From positions 226,885,770 to 226,949,769 of the forward strand of contig OX465595.1 of assembly GCA_950022295.1 (NCBI GenBank): a stretch of DNA of 64,000 nt, read 5' to 3'. This DNA is from Bromus sterilis (lineage: Eukaryota > Streptophyta > Magnoliopsida > Poales > Poaceae). The position numbers and the translations under genes were made by a program. Every line of letters starts with the position of its first letter. Position 1 is the first letter of the stretch. The notes below the pieces were generated by a model. The model was not told the origin of the DNA. It did not search any database and was given only the letters and a program-made list of their open reading frames with translations. Below, in pieces: positions 1-10,600 of this stretch.

Positions 1-918
1 ATCCGATGGATTATGATATTATATTCAGATTGTGATGAGTAATATATTTGGTTTACCTTTTTATCTAAGTTCTTGAGTATTCTTGGATGTTCTCCCTTGT
101 GTTTGTTACTTTGGCCAAGTAGTAGATTACAACTCCAAGAGGGAGCATTATGCTTGATTGTGGGTTCATGCCTATAATGTCTAGCTTGAGTGACAGAAAC
201 ATGAGACTAGGGAATGTGTTGTTGCCACCAGGGTGAAAACAGTGGTGATTATGACAGCGTGTTATAAGAATTGCTTACATTACACATAGAGTGTTAAGGC
301 AGTTGTTCGTTGCTTTGAGCTTAAAATTTGGTTGGGGTTCGCAACTTAATACCAGCGAGATGTTCTGGATAGATATCTCAAGGTGGGTGATTAGTGAGTA
401 GATGTTGATGAATAAACGATCTAGTTGTCTTGGCGTAATGCCCATACGATTGAGTCTCTTTACTTTCAAGTAGCATAATTAGCACCGCGGTGCGTTTATA
501 ATTCTGTCAATTTCCCTGCTGTAATTTGTTCACCCAACATAGTTGTTTACTGTCTTTTGGAAGAGAGGCATCACTAGTGAAAGTCATGGCATCTCGGTCC
601 ATATTTCCACCATAGTTTACACCGTTCTCATTTACTCCTTTTATTTCCTTTCAGCCGCAACTATTATTTCCCCTGTGTTTTGATCCTTTGTAAACAACAA
701 GATCGGAGAGATTGACAAACTCTCTAAACTCGTTGGGAGCAAAGTTATTTGCGTTCTTGTGTGCAGGCCCACGAAACTGGTGTCCTCAAGAAAACCTCTG
801 GCCCCGTTGCCACCTTCTTGCTGATCTTGGAATCCTACTGGATCGATAACCTTCTTTTACTGAGGGAAATTTGGTGCTATCTACATCATAACTTTACACT
901 TGGGGTAACCAACGAGGA
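1..918 (+). mobile_element. Athila-type gypsy LTR fragment
   Basis: This stretch is the reverse complement of the LTR seen at 40684-41731, 42267-43894 and 48933-50526. Shared blocks include the one around the AACATCTCG/GGTATTAAGTTGCGA motif and the segment ending in GGTAACCAACGAGG. The family is defined by the complete element at 42267-50526, which runs on the minus strand, so this copy is in sense orientation on the plus strand. It is cut by the window edge on the left. On the right it stops about 12 bp short of the LTR terminus, at the GGTTACC motif. No internal domain follows, so it is a truncated relic. Confidence 0.75.
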
Positions 919-1404
919 GGTGACTGCATCCGCTGGCAAGGTACGCATACCCGCAGCAGCACCTCCCTCTTCGGTTCTCGTCGGCACCGCCTTGACTGCG
1001 CCGACGAAGAAGTCGAGGAAGCGCAAGAGGCCGGTCGTGCGGGCTCGGAGCAACACCGGGACTGCTGATCTGACCGACACTGCAACAACCCATGACACCC
1101 CCTTCTTCGCGCCCGAGGTGTTCGAAGGAATGGCCACAAGATAAAAAATAACATGCTTCATTTTTGCAAGCATGTTTGAGTTCCTCGTCACTTGTGGATC
1201 GATTAGGGTGAAAATTGTGATGATGAACTGAAATGACATAGATGAATTCACCAAAGAATGCAAACTGGTAGAGGCCATGTCGTGCCAAGGTTCAGTGAGA
1301 TGATTGATGTCGGTGGTTCGGAAAGTGGTGGCGGTGATGGTGTCATGATGTGAGATGGTGGATGAGTGATGATGGTGAAGGTGTTGTGATGGGCGACCTC
1401 GAGG
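919..1404. other. Unassigned stretch between LTR relic and LINE relic
   Basis: No gene is recognised here. The plus-strand frame across 930-1144 is open and rich in Lys, Arg, Ala and Thr (a KKSRKRKR run near 1005-1030), which could be a basic nuclear-type tail. It has no start codon of its own and reads out of the LTR relic. Most likely this is another transposon fragment or a 5' extension of the LINE relic to its right. Confidence 0.3.
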
Positions 1405-2475
1405 TTTTTTACTTGGCAAAGTTTGGGAGAGCCCTTCGGCTAAGATGGATGTGGCTGGCATGGAAGGATCCATCAAGGTCGTGGGCACACACGGAGCTTC
1501 CGTGTGATGACACGGACCAAGCTTCGTTCTCCATGGTTACATAAATTAGTGTTGGAGTTGGGCTACATCGAGGTTCTGGTATGATCGTTGGCTGCATGGG
1601 CTCACACCAAAAGAAATTGCGCCAAACCTTTTTTGAATTTCTATCACGAAAAACAGGAAAACACAAGGGGTGTTTAGTAATGCTAGATGGCTTATGGACC
1701 TTGCTACTGGGTTGCATGCAAACACGCTTGATGAGCTCCTTGGCCTTGCACACCATCTTGGTGGAGTTGGTTGGTCCATGGGCAGCAAGATGAGATTGCA
1801 TGGCGTTTTCACCCGATAGCTGCTACAACGCCAAATCCGCATACCACTTGCAGTTTGTGGGATCAGTTCCGGTGGAAGCGACAACCTTTCTTCGGTCTGC
1901 CTGGGCACCCGGAAAGTGCCGCTTTTTTCCTGTGGATGGCGACGCTGGGGCAGGATCCTCACTGCCGATGTGCTCTTACGACGCGGTTGGGAGAACAACT
2001 ACTTTTGCCCCCTGTGCATCTGCAGCCTGGAAACGCCATTCCATGTGCTTTACGACTGCCCCTGGTCACGCATGGCATGGAGCGCGGTCGCGGCACTCGC
2101 CGATATGCCGCCGTTACAGTAAACCTCTTGGACCGGGATCGCCAACATCAAAGACTGGATGATCCGCTGCTGGTAGTCTTCATCGCCTAATCGTGGAAGA
2201 GGCACCATCTCCCTAGCACATCCCCTTTCCTAGGAGCTTTGGCGCAAGAATAGAAGGGTCTTCGAACAGAAAAGTTTGCCAACTGAGGCAGTCGTGCGAA
2301 GGGCGAAGGATGAAATCCATCTATGGCATTCCCTTTGACCCGGGCTGGTCTGGGCTTGTAATCTTTTTTTTTCGCCTTCTTCTTCGGCGCTTGCCCTTCC
2401 TTTGGTTTCTCTTGTAACCTTTGCTTCTCATCAATGAATTTGGTAGATCTCCTACCAACATTAAAAAAACGTGCA
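1405..2475 (+). pseudogene. LINE (non-LTR retrotransposon) 3' end, decayed
   Basis: Plus-strand frames carry the C-terminal part of a cereal LINE reverse transcriptase ORF in pieces. In order they are a segment with FGRALRLRWMWLAWKDP (about 1416-1470), the stretch with WLHGLTPKEIAPNLF (about 1585-1635), the NAKSAYHLQF block (about 1830-1860), the zinc-binding RT tail with RRGWENNYFCPLCICSLETP (about 1980-2040), and the terminal ELWR..RRVFEQ..VRRAKDEIHLW motif (about 2235-2325). Several frameshifts and stops separate them. The 3' UTR has the usual CATCAATGAA...GGTAGATCTCCTACC block and a short A tract near 2463-2468. The 5' truncation is typical of LINE insertion. It is not coding today. Confidence 0.75.
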
Positions 2476-2640
2476 TAATAAGTATTTACATTCAATACAT
2501 ATTTTTGCAACTATACAATAATTAAACATAATAACTTATATGCACTTTAAGTGTTAATCATATGTACTTAGAATATTCATATTTCACACAACCAAATCTT
2601 ATGAAAACAATTTCACAATCACAATTGTAGTAGGAGTAGG

Positions 2641-4165
2641 TTCTTGGGGGTTTATCATCATCCGTGGAAAGGCTCCCGCGACTCCCGTGTAGTCCCCGCG
2701 GGCGGCCCGGGAGAACCCCTAGCCGCCGCCGCCGGTACCACCCCACCGTCCCCTCCTCCCCTCACCGCCGCCAACAGGGGTCGCCGGGCAAAGCCCGCAC
2801 GGACCGGCGGCGGCGGGGTCTCCTCCTCCTCCCGCTCGGGGTGGGGCGACGCGGGCCTCCTCAATCGATGGGTGCCGGCGAGCTCGACGGTGTGGCGCGT
2901 GGATGCACGACCCCACGGCTTGCTGAGGCTGGTCCAACGTGGTGGTGGCGCTCGGCGTTGCGGCTGCTGTCGGCGGCACCGCGTGGATTTGGCGGTGAGC
3001 CTCGGCGATGCATGGATCTGGCGTGGGCCGCGGGCGAACGGGCGCGGGCTGGCGGTGGTTGGTGCAGGTGGATGCGGCGTGGCGGCGGGACATCTGCCAC
3101 CGGACTGATCTGGGTTGGACGGCGGACCCCCTTCTTCTCCGACCCCCGCGCCCCTCCTTGCCACACACAGCAGCGTCGCCGTTCTCGCGCCTCTCTGGCT
3201 GCGGAGGACGGGTGAGGCGCTCTGCGGCAGGAGTAGCTGTGTCACCATGGGTGGCAAGCTGAGGTGCTCGCCCTATTCACCGGTGGTCTCAGGCGCTGCA
3301 CCTTGTCCATACCGGCTTTGTTCCTAGCTTGTCCGTGCGCGGAAGGTGGAAGAAGGGCCGCACCTTGGCGCGCCCGGCCTAGCGCCGATGTGCGGCTGCG
3401 TGCGATGGGATGGACCATGTTGTTTGGCTATGTCGTCGGGGAGCTGCAACGGCGACGATGTGGAATACAAGGATAGCTATTTCAGTTCGGGCGAATGGGT
3501 GAGAGGTGGGTGCCAACACGGATGAAAGTTTTGCCCATCTTGTCGGTGCCGGTGGCGATTGCGCCCGTGGGTGTCATTCCCCTCCTTGGAGGCGTCGTCG
3601 AGGTGTGTGGACCCCTCCCTTGCCCCTTCCGTTTGGTTGAGGTCTCGGGGTGAAAGCCTAGATTCGGTTGGATCGGCGTGATGGTGGCGTCCTCGGCGTC
3701 ATCTCTTCCTTGGGAGCATCACGTTTTGGAGACTTGGCGGTTCCTTGTACTTTCCTTCGGTGCTCATTGCCGTCCAAGGTAGATGTATCATAGGCGCAAT
3801 GCACGCCGTTGCCGGTGAGTCCAAAGGAGTGCCTCTCTCAGGATCGCCCAAATCCCGCCATCTACCTGCCACCTCTCCGGCATCAAGGGTGGATGGTGCA
3901 TCGACGAGGGAAGTTCAATTTGAGCTGCTGTTCTTTGGAGGTGACCGACGTTGGTCGAGACGCGACCTTGTTTCTTCGCTTTGGGCAAGCTCTGTTGCTT
4001 TGTAGTTCTGATGTCGTGGTGACTATCTTCGGACTAGCCGGATATGCAGTGTGTTCTATTCTCGATGTTCGCAATGAGTTGTGTAGTGTTGTATGAATGT
4101 GTCTGCTCTTTTTGAGCATGTAAATCTCTTCTTTTTATCAATAAATCTAAACGCACAGTTTAGGT
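2641..4165 (+). mobile_element. GC-rich non-autonomous LINE-like retroposon
   Basis: It opens with a GC-rich leader (GGCGGCCCGGGAGAACCCCTAGCC, with CCGCCGCC runs). A body without a meaningful ORF follows, then the TCTTCCTTGGGAGCATCACGTTTTGGAGACTTGG block near 3705-3740, which is also recognisable in the element at 19966-21213. The tail has an AATAAA-like signal at about 4139. The many overlapping ORFs on both strands here are products of high GC content. Assignment to non-LTR retroposons is by resemblance to the second copy, and exact ends are not defined. It sits directly upstream of the epimerase gene and may supply part of its promoter region. Confidence 0.45.
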
Positions 4166-4245
4166 TCTTGCGCCGCATGCGCAATTGATCATCTAATACA
4201 AGGCCAAAGCACGCAGACGGAGCTTCGGACTTCGGGAGTGAGGAA
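4166..4245 (+). promoter_or_regulatory. Proximal promoter/5' UTR of the epimerase gene
   Basis: This is the short interval between the upstream retroposon tail and the ATG at 4246. No TATA box is evident. The start codon context is GAGGAAATGG, with a purine at -3 and G at +4, a good plant start. The transcription start cannot be placed from sequence alone. Confidence 0.35.
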
Positions 4246-4645
4246 ATGGAGCAGCTGCTGGGAGCTCAGCAGCCCCATCGTTCCCTATCCCCGAGGACCC
4301 CGACCCGCCCGCATCTCCAGCAGATCGCCTCCAACAGGTTCCGGGATCACCACAACCACCCGCAACCACATGCCGGTCTCAAGATCCTCCGCATTACCCC
4401 GCCCTTCTTCCTCCTCCTCCTCGCCGCCGTCTACCTTCTCGCTTCCTTCACCATCCTCTCCGCGCCCGCGCCCTTGCTCCGCCCCTCCAAGAAACCCTAC
4501 AGGCTCATCGTCCCCATGGCCGCGCCAATCCACCCCTCGCTGCGGCCTTCCCCGGAGCTTTTCGAGCTCGACAATGGCAGGATTCGGGCCAGGATCAGCA
4601 ATGTCGGCGCCACCGTTACGTCGCTGCTTGTCCCTGACAAGAATG
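4246..4645 (+). CDS. Epimerase exon 1
   Basis: It codes for residues 1-133 plus the first base of codon 134. It carries the variable N-terminus, the hydrophobic segment ITPPFFLLLLAAVYLLASF, a Pro/Lys-rich linker, Met91 and the first strands of the enzyme (ELFELDNGRIRARISNVGA). The donor is GTATGT at 4646. An overlapping frame starting at 4238 is a GC-driven shadow. Confidence 0.92.
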
Positions 4646-7600
4646 GTATGTTTGCGCTGATTCGTTGCATCTTCACGGTTGCGGTTGTAATTGCTATCCC
4701 GTGTGTTTCCGCAGGGGTTCTTGCTGATGTGGTGCTTGGGTTCGACTCCCTGGATCCATATCTGGTTAGTTTTTGAATTGTGCCTTTGGATTGCAACGAT
4801 TTGTTAGCTCATCTCGGTGGATTCTCGGAGATCTTACTGTCTGAGGACCCGGAAGGGGATTTCTTGGTTTCTGACTTTTGGAAGGTTTTTTTTCGGATGG
4901 GAATTTTGGAAGTCAACTTGCCTAGTGGCCTTGTTTTCTGTACCCTCACGCGCCACATATTCTTTTTTTAGAGCGCCATATATATTGTGTAGTGTAAATA
5001 TTGGACGTCGATACACACCGAATTTACGTTTTTCTGTTTTCAAAAGGTTTTATCTTTCAAACAAAAATTCCAAATAAAATTCTGTTTTCATCATTAACTT
5101 CGTCGTGACAAGATCTTCGAAACTAGATCTCAAATCGATATGTTTCGGCAATTTTTTTTGCCATGTCTATTGCACTTAAATTGCCATATGTTGTTTGCAC
5201 TAAAATTACCATTATTTGCTTTAACTACGTTTTTTTGCACTTTTTCTTCAACGTTCTATGTAAATTTGTCGTAATTCATAAAATAAAACTTTATAAACAT
5301 ACCTTGGGTAAAACACATGTTGTTTTTGCCATGGCAAAAATACATCTTAAATTGCCATGGCGAAAGATATGTTAATTTTTTCATAGACACAAAAAGGAAA
5401 TATTTTGCCATCGGTAAATAGAAAAAATTTGGGATGCTGATAACTATCACATGTGTGACATGAGTAAATGGCAATCCCTGATGTTTTTTATGGCAAGTTT
5501 AGTTATGTGATGGTGACAATTTCAAGTTATAGACGCTAGTCCTGCGAATAAAATTTGCTATGTCCTATGAATAGAAAATTGTCATGTTCTATGAATAAAA
5601 ATTGCCATGTCCTATGAATAAAAATGTCATATATAGGAGACATTTCCACCCACACGTTTTTAAATGCTAATTTTAGGTATATGTAGATGACAATTATTAG
5701 CCAAAGTTGCCATGTATTTAGCAAAGTTGTCATGTTTTAGCTGAAGTTATCATCTCACATGTGTTAAAGTTGCCACCAAAGCCTGTGGGCTTGCCATTTT
5801 CCACCCACACTTGTGGCATGTTTTAGTTATGTGAGGGTGGCAACTTCAAGTTATAGATGCTAATCCTGCGAATAAGAATTGCCATGTCCTATGAATAAGA
5901 ATTGCCATGTCCTATGAATAAAATTACCGTATATCGGAGGCACTCCCGCCAACATGTTTTTTAGATTGCAATTTTAGGTGTACATAGATGACAATTATTA
6001 GCTAAAGTTGCCATGTATTTAGTGAAGTTGCCATCTCACATGTGCTAAAGTTGCCACAAAGCGTGTGGGCTTACCATCTGTTCGCCCACACGCGTGGCAC
6101 GTTTTTATGGCAATGCTGATAACTACATGTGAGACACGAAACATGGCAATCGCTGATATTTTGTATGGCAAGTTTAGTTATGTGAGGATGGCAACTTGAA
6201 GTTGTAGACGCTAGTATTACGAATAAGAATTGTCATGTCCTATGAATAGAAATTGCCATGTCCTATGAATAGAAACTAGAAATATACCCCGCGTGTTGCA
6301 GCGGGAATTTATTTAACAACTATATAACGTAAGTAAAAAGTATAAAAGTATGATACATTAAATTGTCTAAGTGAACATGCAAAATTCAATTTGCCATTGT
6401 TGAGATACTAAATTTATTCGACACGAAATATGTTTAAAAATTATTATCATGAACAATAAAATGATTAAAAGATGGTTGATATGAATTTTGCATATAGAAA
6501 TTAATAAATATATTAGTGGAGATGACATGGATAATTTATTGGCTAAGAGAATGGATGATGTGGCTAGCTTGCATGTGAAGATAAAGAATATAAATGATCC
6601 TATAGTGGGGTGACATGGACAATTGATTGGCTAAGAAAATGGATGATATGGATAGCTTGCATGTTGAGATAGACAACTTAAATGATCATGTAATGAGATT
6701 TTGCTTTATAAGAAATAGAAGAATACCCCGCGCGTTGCGGCGGAAATCTCTATAAAAAATCTACAATATAAATTGAAAGGTTATAATATCCATGCAAATA
6801 AAAGTTAATGACATGGACAAATGATTGGTTACAATAGCGGATGACGTGGATATATAACTTGCATGTTGAGATAAAGATACCATAAATGCATGCATCCTGG
6901 TGGGATTTTTTTAGTGGATGACATGGACAAATGATTGGCTATAATAATGGATGATGTGGATAGTTTGCATGTTGAGATAGACATTATAAATGTATCTTAG
7001 TGGGGTTTTGCTTTATAAGAGATATAGATTGCCATGTCCTATGAATAGAAATTGCCATGTCCTATGAATTAGAATTGCCATGTCCTATGAATAGAAATTG
7101 CCATGTCCTATGAATTAGAATTGCCATGTCCTATGAATAGAAAATTGCCATGTCCTATGAATAGAAATTTCCATGGGCTCAAAAATAGTTGCCGCCAGAG
7201 CAGCACCACACCGTCGACAAACTCTCCCCCCGATCTATGTCCCCTCTCTCACCATCAAGCATTGAGATGCGTCGAAGGATCTCCTCGATGCATTCGTAAC
7301 CTAGGAGATCGCCGTGTCGCACACCCCTCCCCCCACCCGCGCCAGATATCTGATCGGGGTCCACTGAGCATCACCGTAGCTCTCCTCGGCCCTCCTATGA
7401 ATAAGAATTGCCATGTCCTATGAATAGAAAATTGCCATGTCCTATGAATAGAAATTGCCATGGGCACAAAAAATAGTTGCCGCCAGAGCAGCACCACACC
7501 GTCGACAAACTCTCCCCCCGATCCATGTCCCCTCTCCCACCGTCATGCGTTGAGATGCGTCGGAGGATCTCCTCGACGCATTCGTAACCTAGGAGACAAC

Positions 7601-10600
7601 CATGTCGCGCACCCCCCTCCCCCCGCGCCAGATATCTGCTCGGGGTCCACTAAGCATCACCGCAGCTCTCCCCGGTCCTCGGCGATGAGTCAAAAGGCGT
7701 TAAAATACAATGGTAGCTTTAAATCTATAAGAAAAAAATAGATGAAAGAAATCATGACAACTTTAGTGTAAACAAGATGGCAATTTCAGTGTAAACAGCA
7801 TGGCAACTTTTGGTCCGAAAAAAAGTTCTCGAAACATATCAATATGGGATCTAGTTTTGAAGATCTCGTCGAGGCGGATTTAAAGTGAAAACGAAATTTT
7901 AATTGGAATTTTTATTTAAGAGATAAAACTTTTTTAAATTCGAAAATCGCAAAAGCTGGGTGTGAATGGATGGATGCTTTAAAATTGGTGCGCATGTATG
8001 TGGGCGTGTGGGCGGGGGTTGCCGACCGAACGTGTGGGCGTTATCATTTTCCTAAATATTTGTACTGAGACCTCCAGGCATAAGAGAGTAGCATGCATTG
8101 CCACATAAAAAAAGACGATGTGACATTGCAATTAAGAATGGGAGATAAGTTTCTAGTATCATAGTATATAACTAGAAGAGCCATGCTACACGTACGACTG
8201 ATTTTGTACGATTTGCGTACGACTTGGCGTAGCAGCCGTGGATTGGATTCACTCGATGATTGAGATGGCGTCGTATGAAAATCGTATGGGTTTTTATCGT
8301 ACGCAAAGCAATTCCGTAACTAGAAAGGCAATGCGCGCTTACTGTTCTTGGGTTTGATAGATTTAGTCCTTTTTACCGTGTGATCGGGGGACAACTTCTA
8401 ATGAGTACACATACATGAAGGAGATAACTACGTTGTTAACCACGTGCGTTGTGATGGTGCTAAACGTGTTATTGGTGGCGCTTCCTTCTTGTCAACCAAG
8501 GCTCACATCACTCAATCATCTATCGAAGGGACGCATCCATCGAGAGATCCCATCACAAAGTCCGGGGCAACAATATAGTCAAAATCTTGTATCCAATTTC
8601 AAATTAAAACCCTCAATTGAAGTTGAAGACTTCAAAATTAGAGAGTTTAGTGAAATTTGAGATGTATTGTTTCTCGAAATGCCAACTAACCTTGTCCGGG
8701 TCTAGCGTTAAAGTAGAATATCAAGTTATTGCGCATGTCGTGGTTGAAAATTATTGGAACGACATCTATTGCATGAGCTGAATCATCTGATCGCGAAGTT
8801 GATAATTGTGTATTATAACAACACCTCAATTGTAATCTCACGACAAATTCACGGTAGCATAGGCCCACATGTGGTTGTCATAGTAGGTGTAGTGGTGGAA
8901 GGATCAACCGTCTCAACCTTGAGCTTTATTGTCTTATGGGCAACACGTCTTTTTATTTCATGTTCAACTTTGCAAGAAAGCTGAAACAAACGGTCCATAC
9001 GATACAACTTTTCATGATTTAGTATCTCCTGAATATCACGGTTTAATCCTCTCCAAAGTATATCCATAAAATCTTCACTTTCTTCTACTAGAAGAAGTGC
9101 AACAAGGTAATTTATAAATCATCATAATATTTTATTACAGTGTCAAAATCTTGTTTTAAATATTGAAGTGTTTTAATCATGTCACGAGTGTAATAAGCGA
9201 GAATAAAAAGGAGTATAACAAGGTAGTTTGTAAATCATTATAATGTTTTGTTGGTGTCTCATCTTGTTTTAAATATTGCAGCTTTTTAAACACGTCATGA
9301 GTATAATAAGTGGGAGCAGATTTATGTGTCATACCAGCTCTTAAATCATTCAAAGTAATAGGTATAAAATCGGGATATAACCTACAATATTCACATCACC
9401 AAATAGAAGTATAACTCGTGAAAGTACTGACTGCAACATTATGTTTTTACGCTCAATAAAATTATGGAAAGCAAATATATCATTTATTTTGAACTTACAT
9501 TCAATATATAAATCAGGTCTAGAACAACCATTAAATGGTGGCACAGAAACATCTGTACCTCTTGTGGTGGTTGTTGTATCTTAGGCGGTGACACATCTCC
9601 CACGATCGATGAAGACTAAGAACTAAGAACTCTAGAACCTGCCATAGTTAGTAGAAAACAAGAAACAAAATCCAAGAATAATGTTTCTATGAACTACTAG
9701 GATGTGGTGAAACGCTCTCAGTACATCAAATATCAAAGTTTTACAAGTCCTTACCATGCAACAGGTGGTAATCGGTAACCAGCGGTGATGGTGTACCGTA
9801 TAAGGGGTCTCCTGTCATGTCGGTTCCGGTCTGGTGGGCCGAGCTGCTGACCCCCTTAGTGGATTACGTCTTGGGTCACCTGGAGAGGCCCAGGGTGGGT
9901 AAAGGAAGGTTCCCGAGGACTTGCCGTAGAAGACAAGTTGACGAGGTCATGGAGAACCCTAAGTTGACGAGGTCATGGAGAACCCTACATCCTTATACGT
10001 AGCCAACTAGGTTTCCTGTAGACCTAAGGGTTTAGTATATAAACTGAGGGGGGTCAGGCCTGTAGAACAAAGAATACAATCTCTCTGTACTTTGTATTTT
10101 GCATACACTAACATAATAAAGAACAAGAAGGAAGTACAGTTTTAACTCCACATAGAGCTTGAACCTGGGTAACTCTATGTCCCTGTTAACATCGATCAAT
10201 GACCACCTAGCTCGGGATACCCTTCCGAGGGATCTGCCAGAATCAACTCCGATAGTGGTGGCCCATGCAGGTCCTGCTAGGTGGGGTCGCGTCTTGATGG
10301 GAGTCAAAATCAATCCTCATCGGTTTTGGCGTGCTCTTTCCACTGGGACAATTGATCATCTTCGATGGCATCACCTTCGTCGCCAACTCGGCTGGTCATC
10401 TCGGCCAAGTCAAGCCCCTCACTCCAGGTTGGACCGTTAGATTCACTGGCAAGGAGTACGTCGCGGATCATCGCGGCGAGCTGATCTTGACGGGCCTGGT
10501 TTCGTACCAGTCCCAGGAGCAACACACAAGTCTCCCGCCATGGGCTAGATGTAAAATCAGGCTCGAAACCAGTGAGAGAATTCTTCATCGGATTTGATGT

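Larger units (their letters stand above)
4985..8050. mobile_element. Inverted-repeat (foldback-like) DNA element in intron 2
   Basis: Two arms are inverted copies. The left arm, about 5005-5153 (from TTTACGTTTTTC through GTTTTATCTTTCAAAC to GATATGTTTCG), matches the reverse complement of about 7823-7960. The interior is AT-rich and dominated by short ttgccat(g) motifs plus GTGTGGGC/GCCCACAC motifs. There is no transposase. A right-hand extension to about 8050 ends in GTGTGGGCGTTATCATTTTCC. The left arm looks shortened, and no TSD could be fixed. A Helitron (6276-7028) is inserted inside. The class is uncertain (Mutator-like or unclassified). Confidence 0.6.

Noticed and set aside
886..1488. 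200 aa minus-strand ORF with a KKPRGRPS AT-hook-like motif
   Set aside because: It crosses the LTR relic and the LINE relic on the strand opposite to the LINE coding frames. The single motif is likely chance.
4238..4660. 140 aa ORF overlapping epimerase exon 1 in another frame
   Set aside because: Ser/Pro/Arg-rich shadow of the exon. The frame from 4246 gives the conserved protein across all five exons.
5540..7165. Short repeats resembling a CRISPR array
   Set aside because: Units are directly adjacent with no unique spacers, there are no cas genes, and the setting is a plant intron.
8415..8660. 81 aa ORF in intron 2
   Set aside because: No domain, no homology I recognise, and no splice or expression signal.
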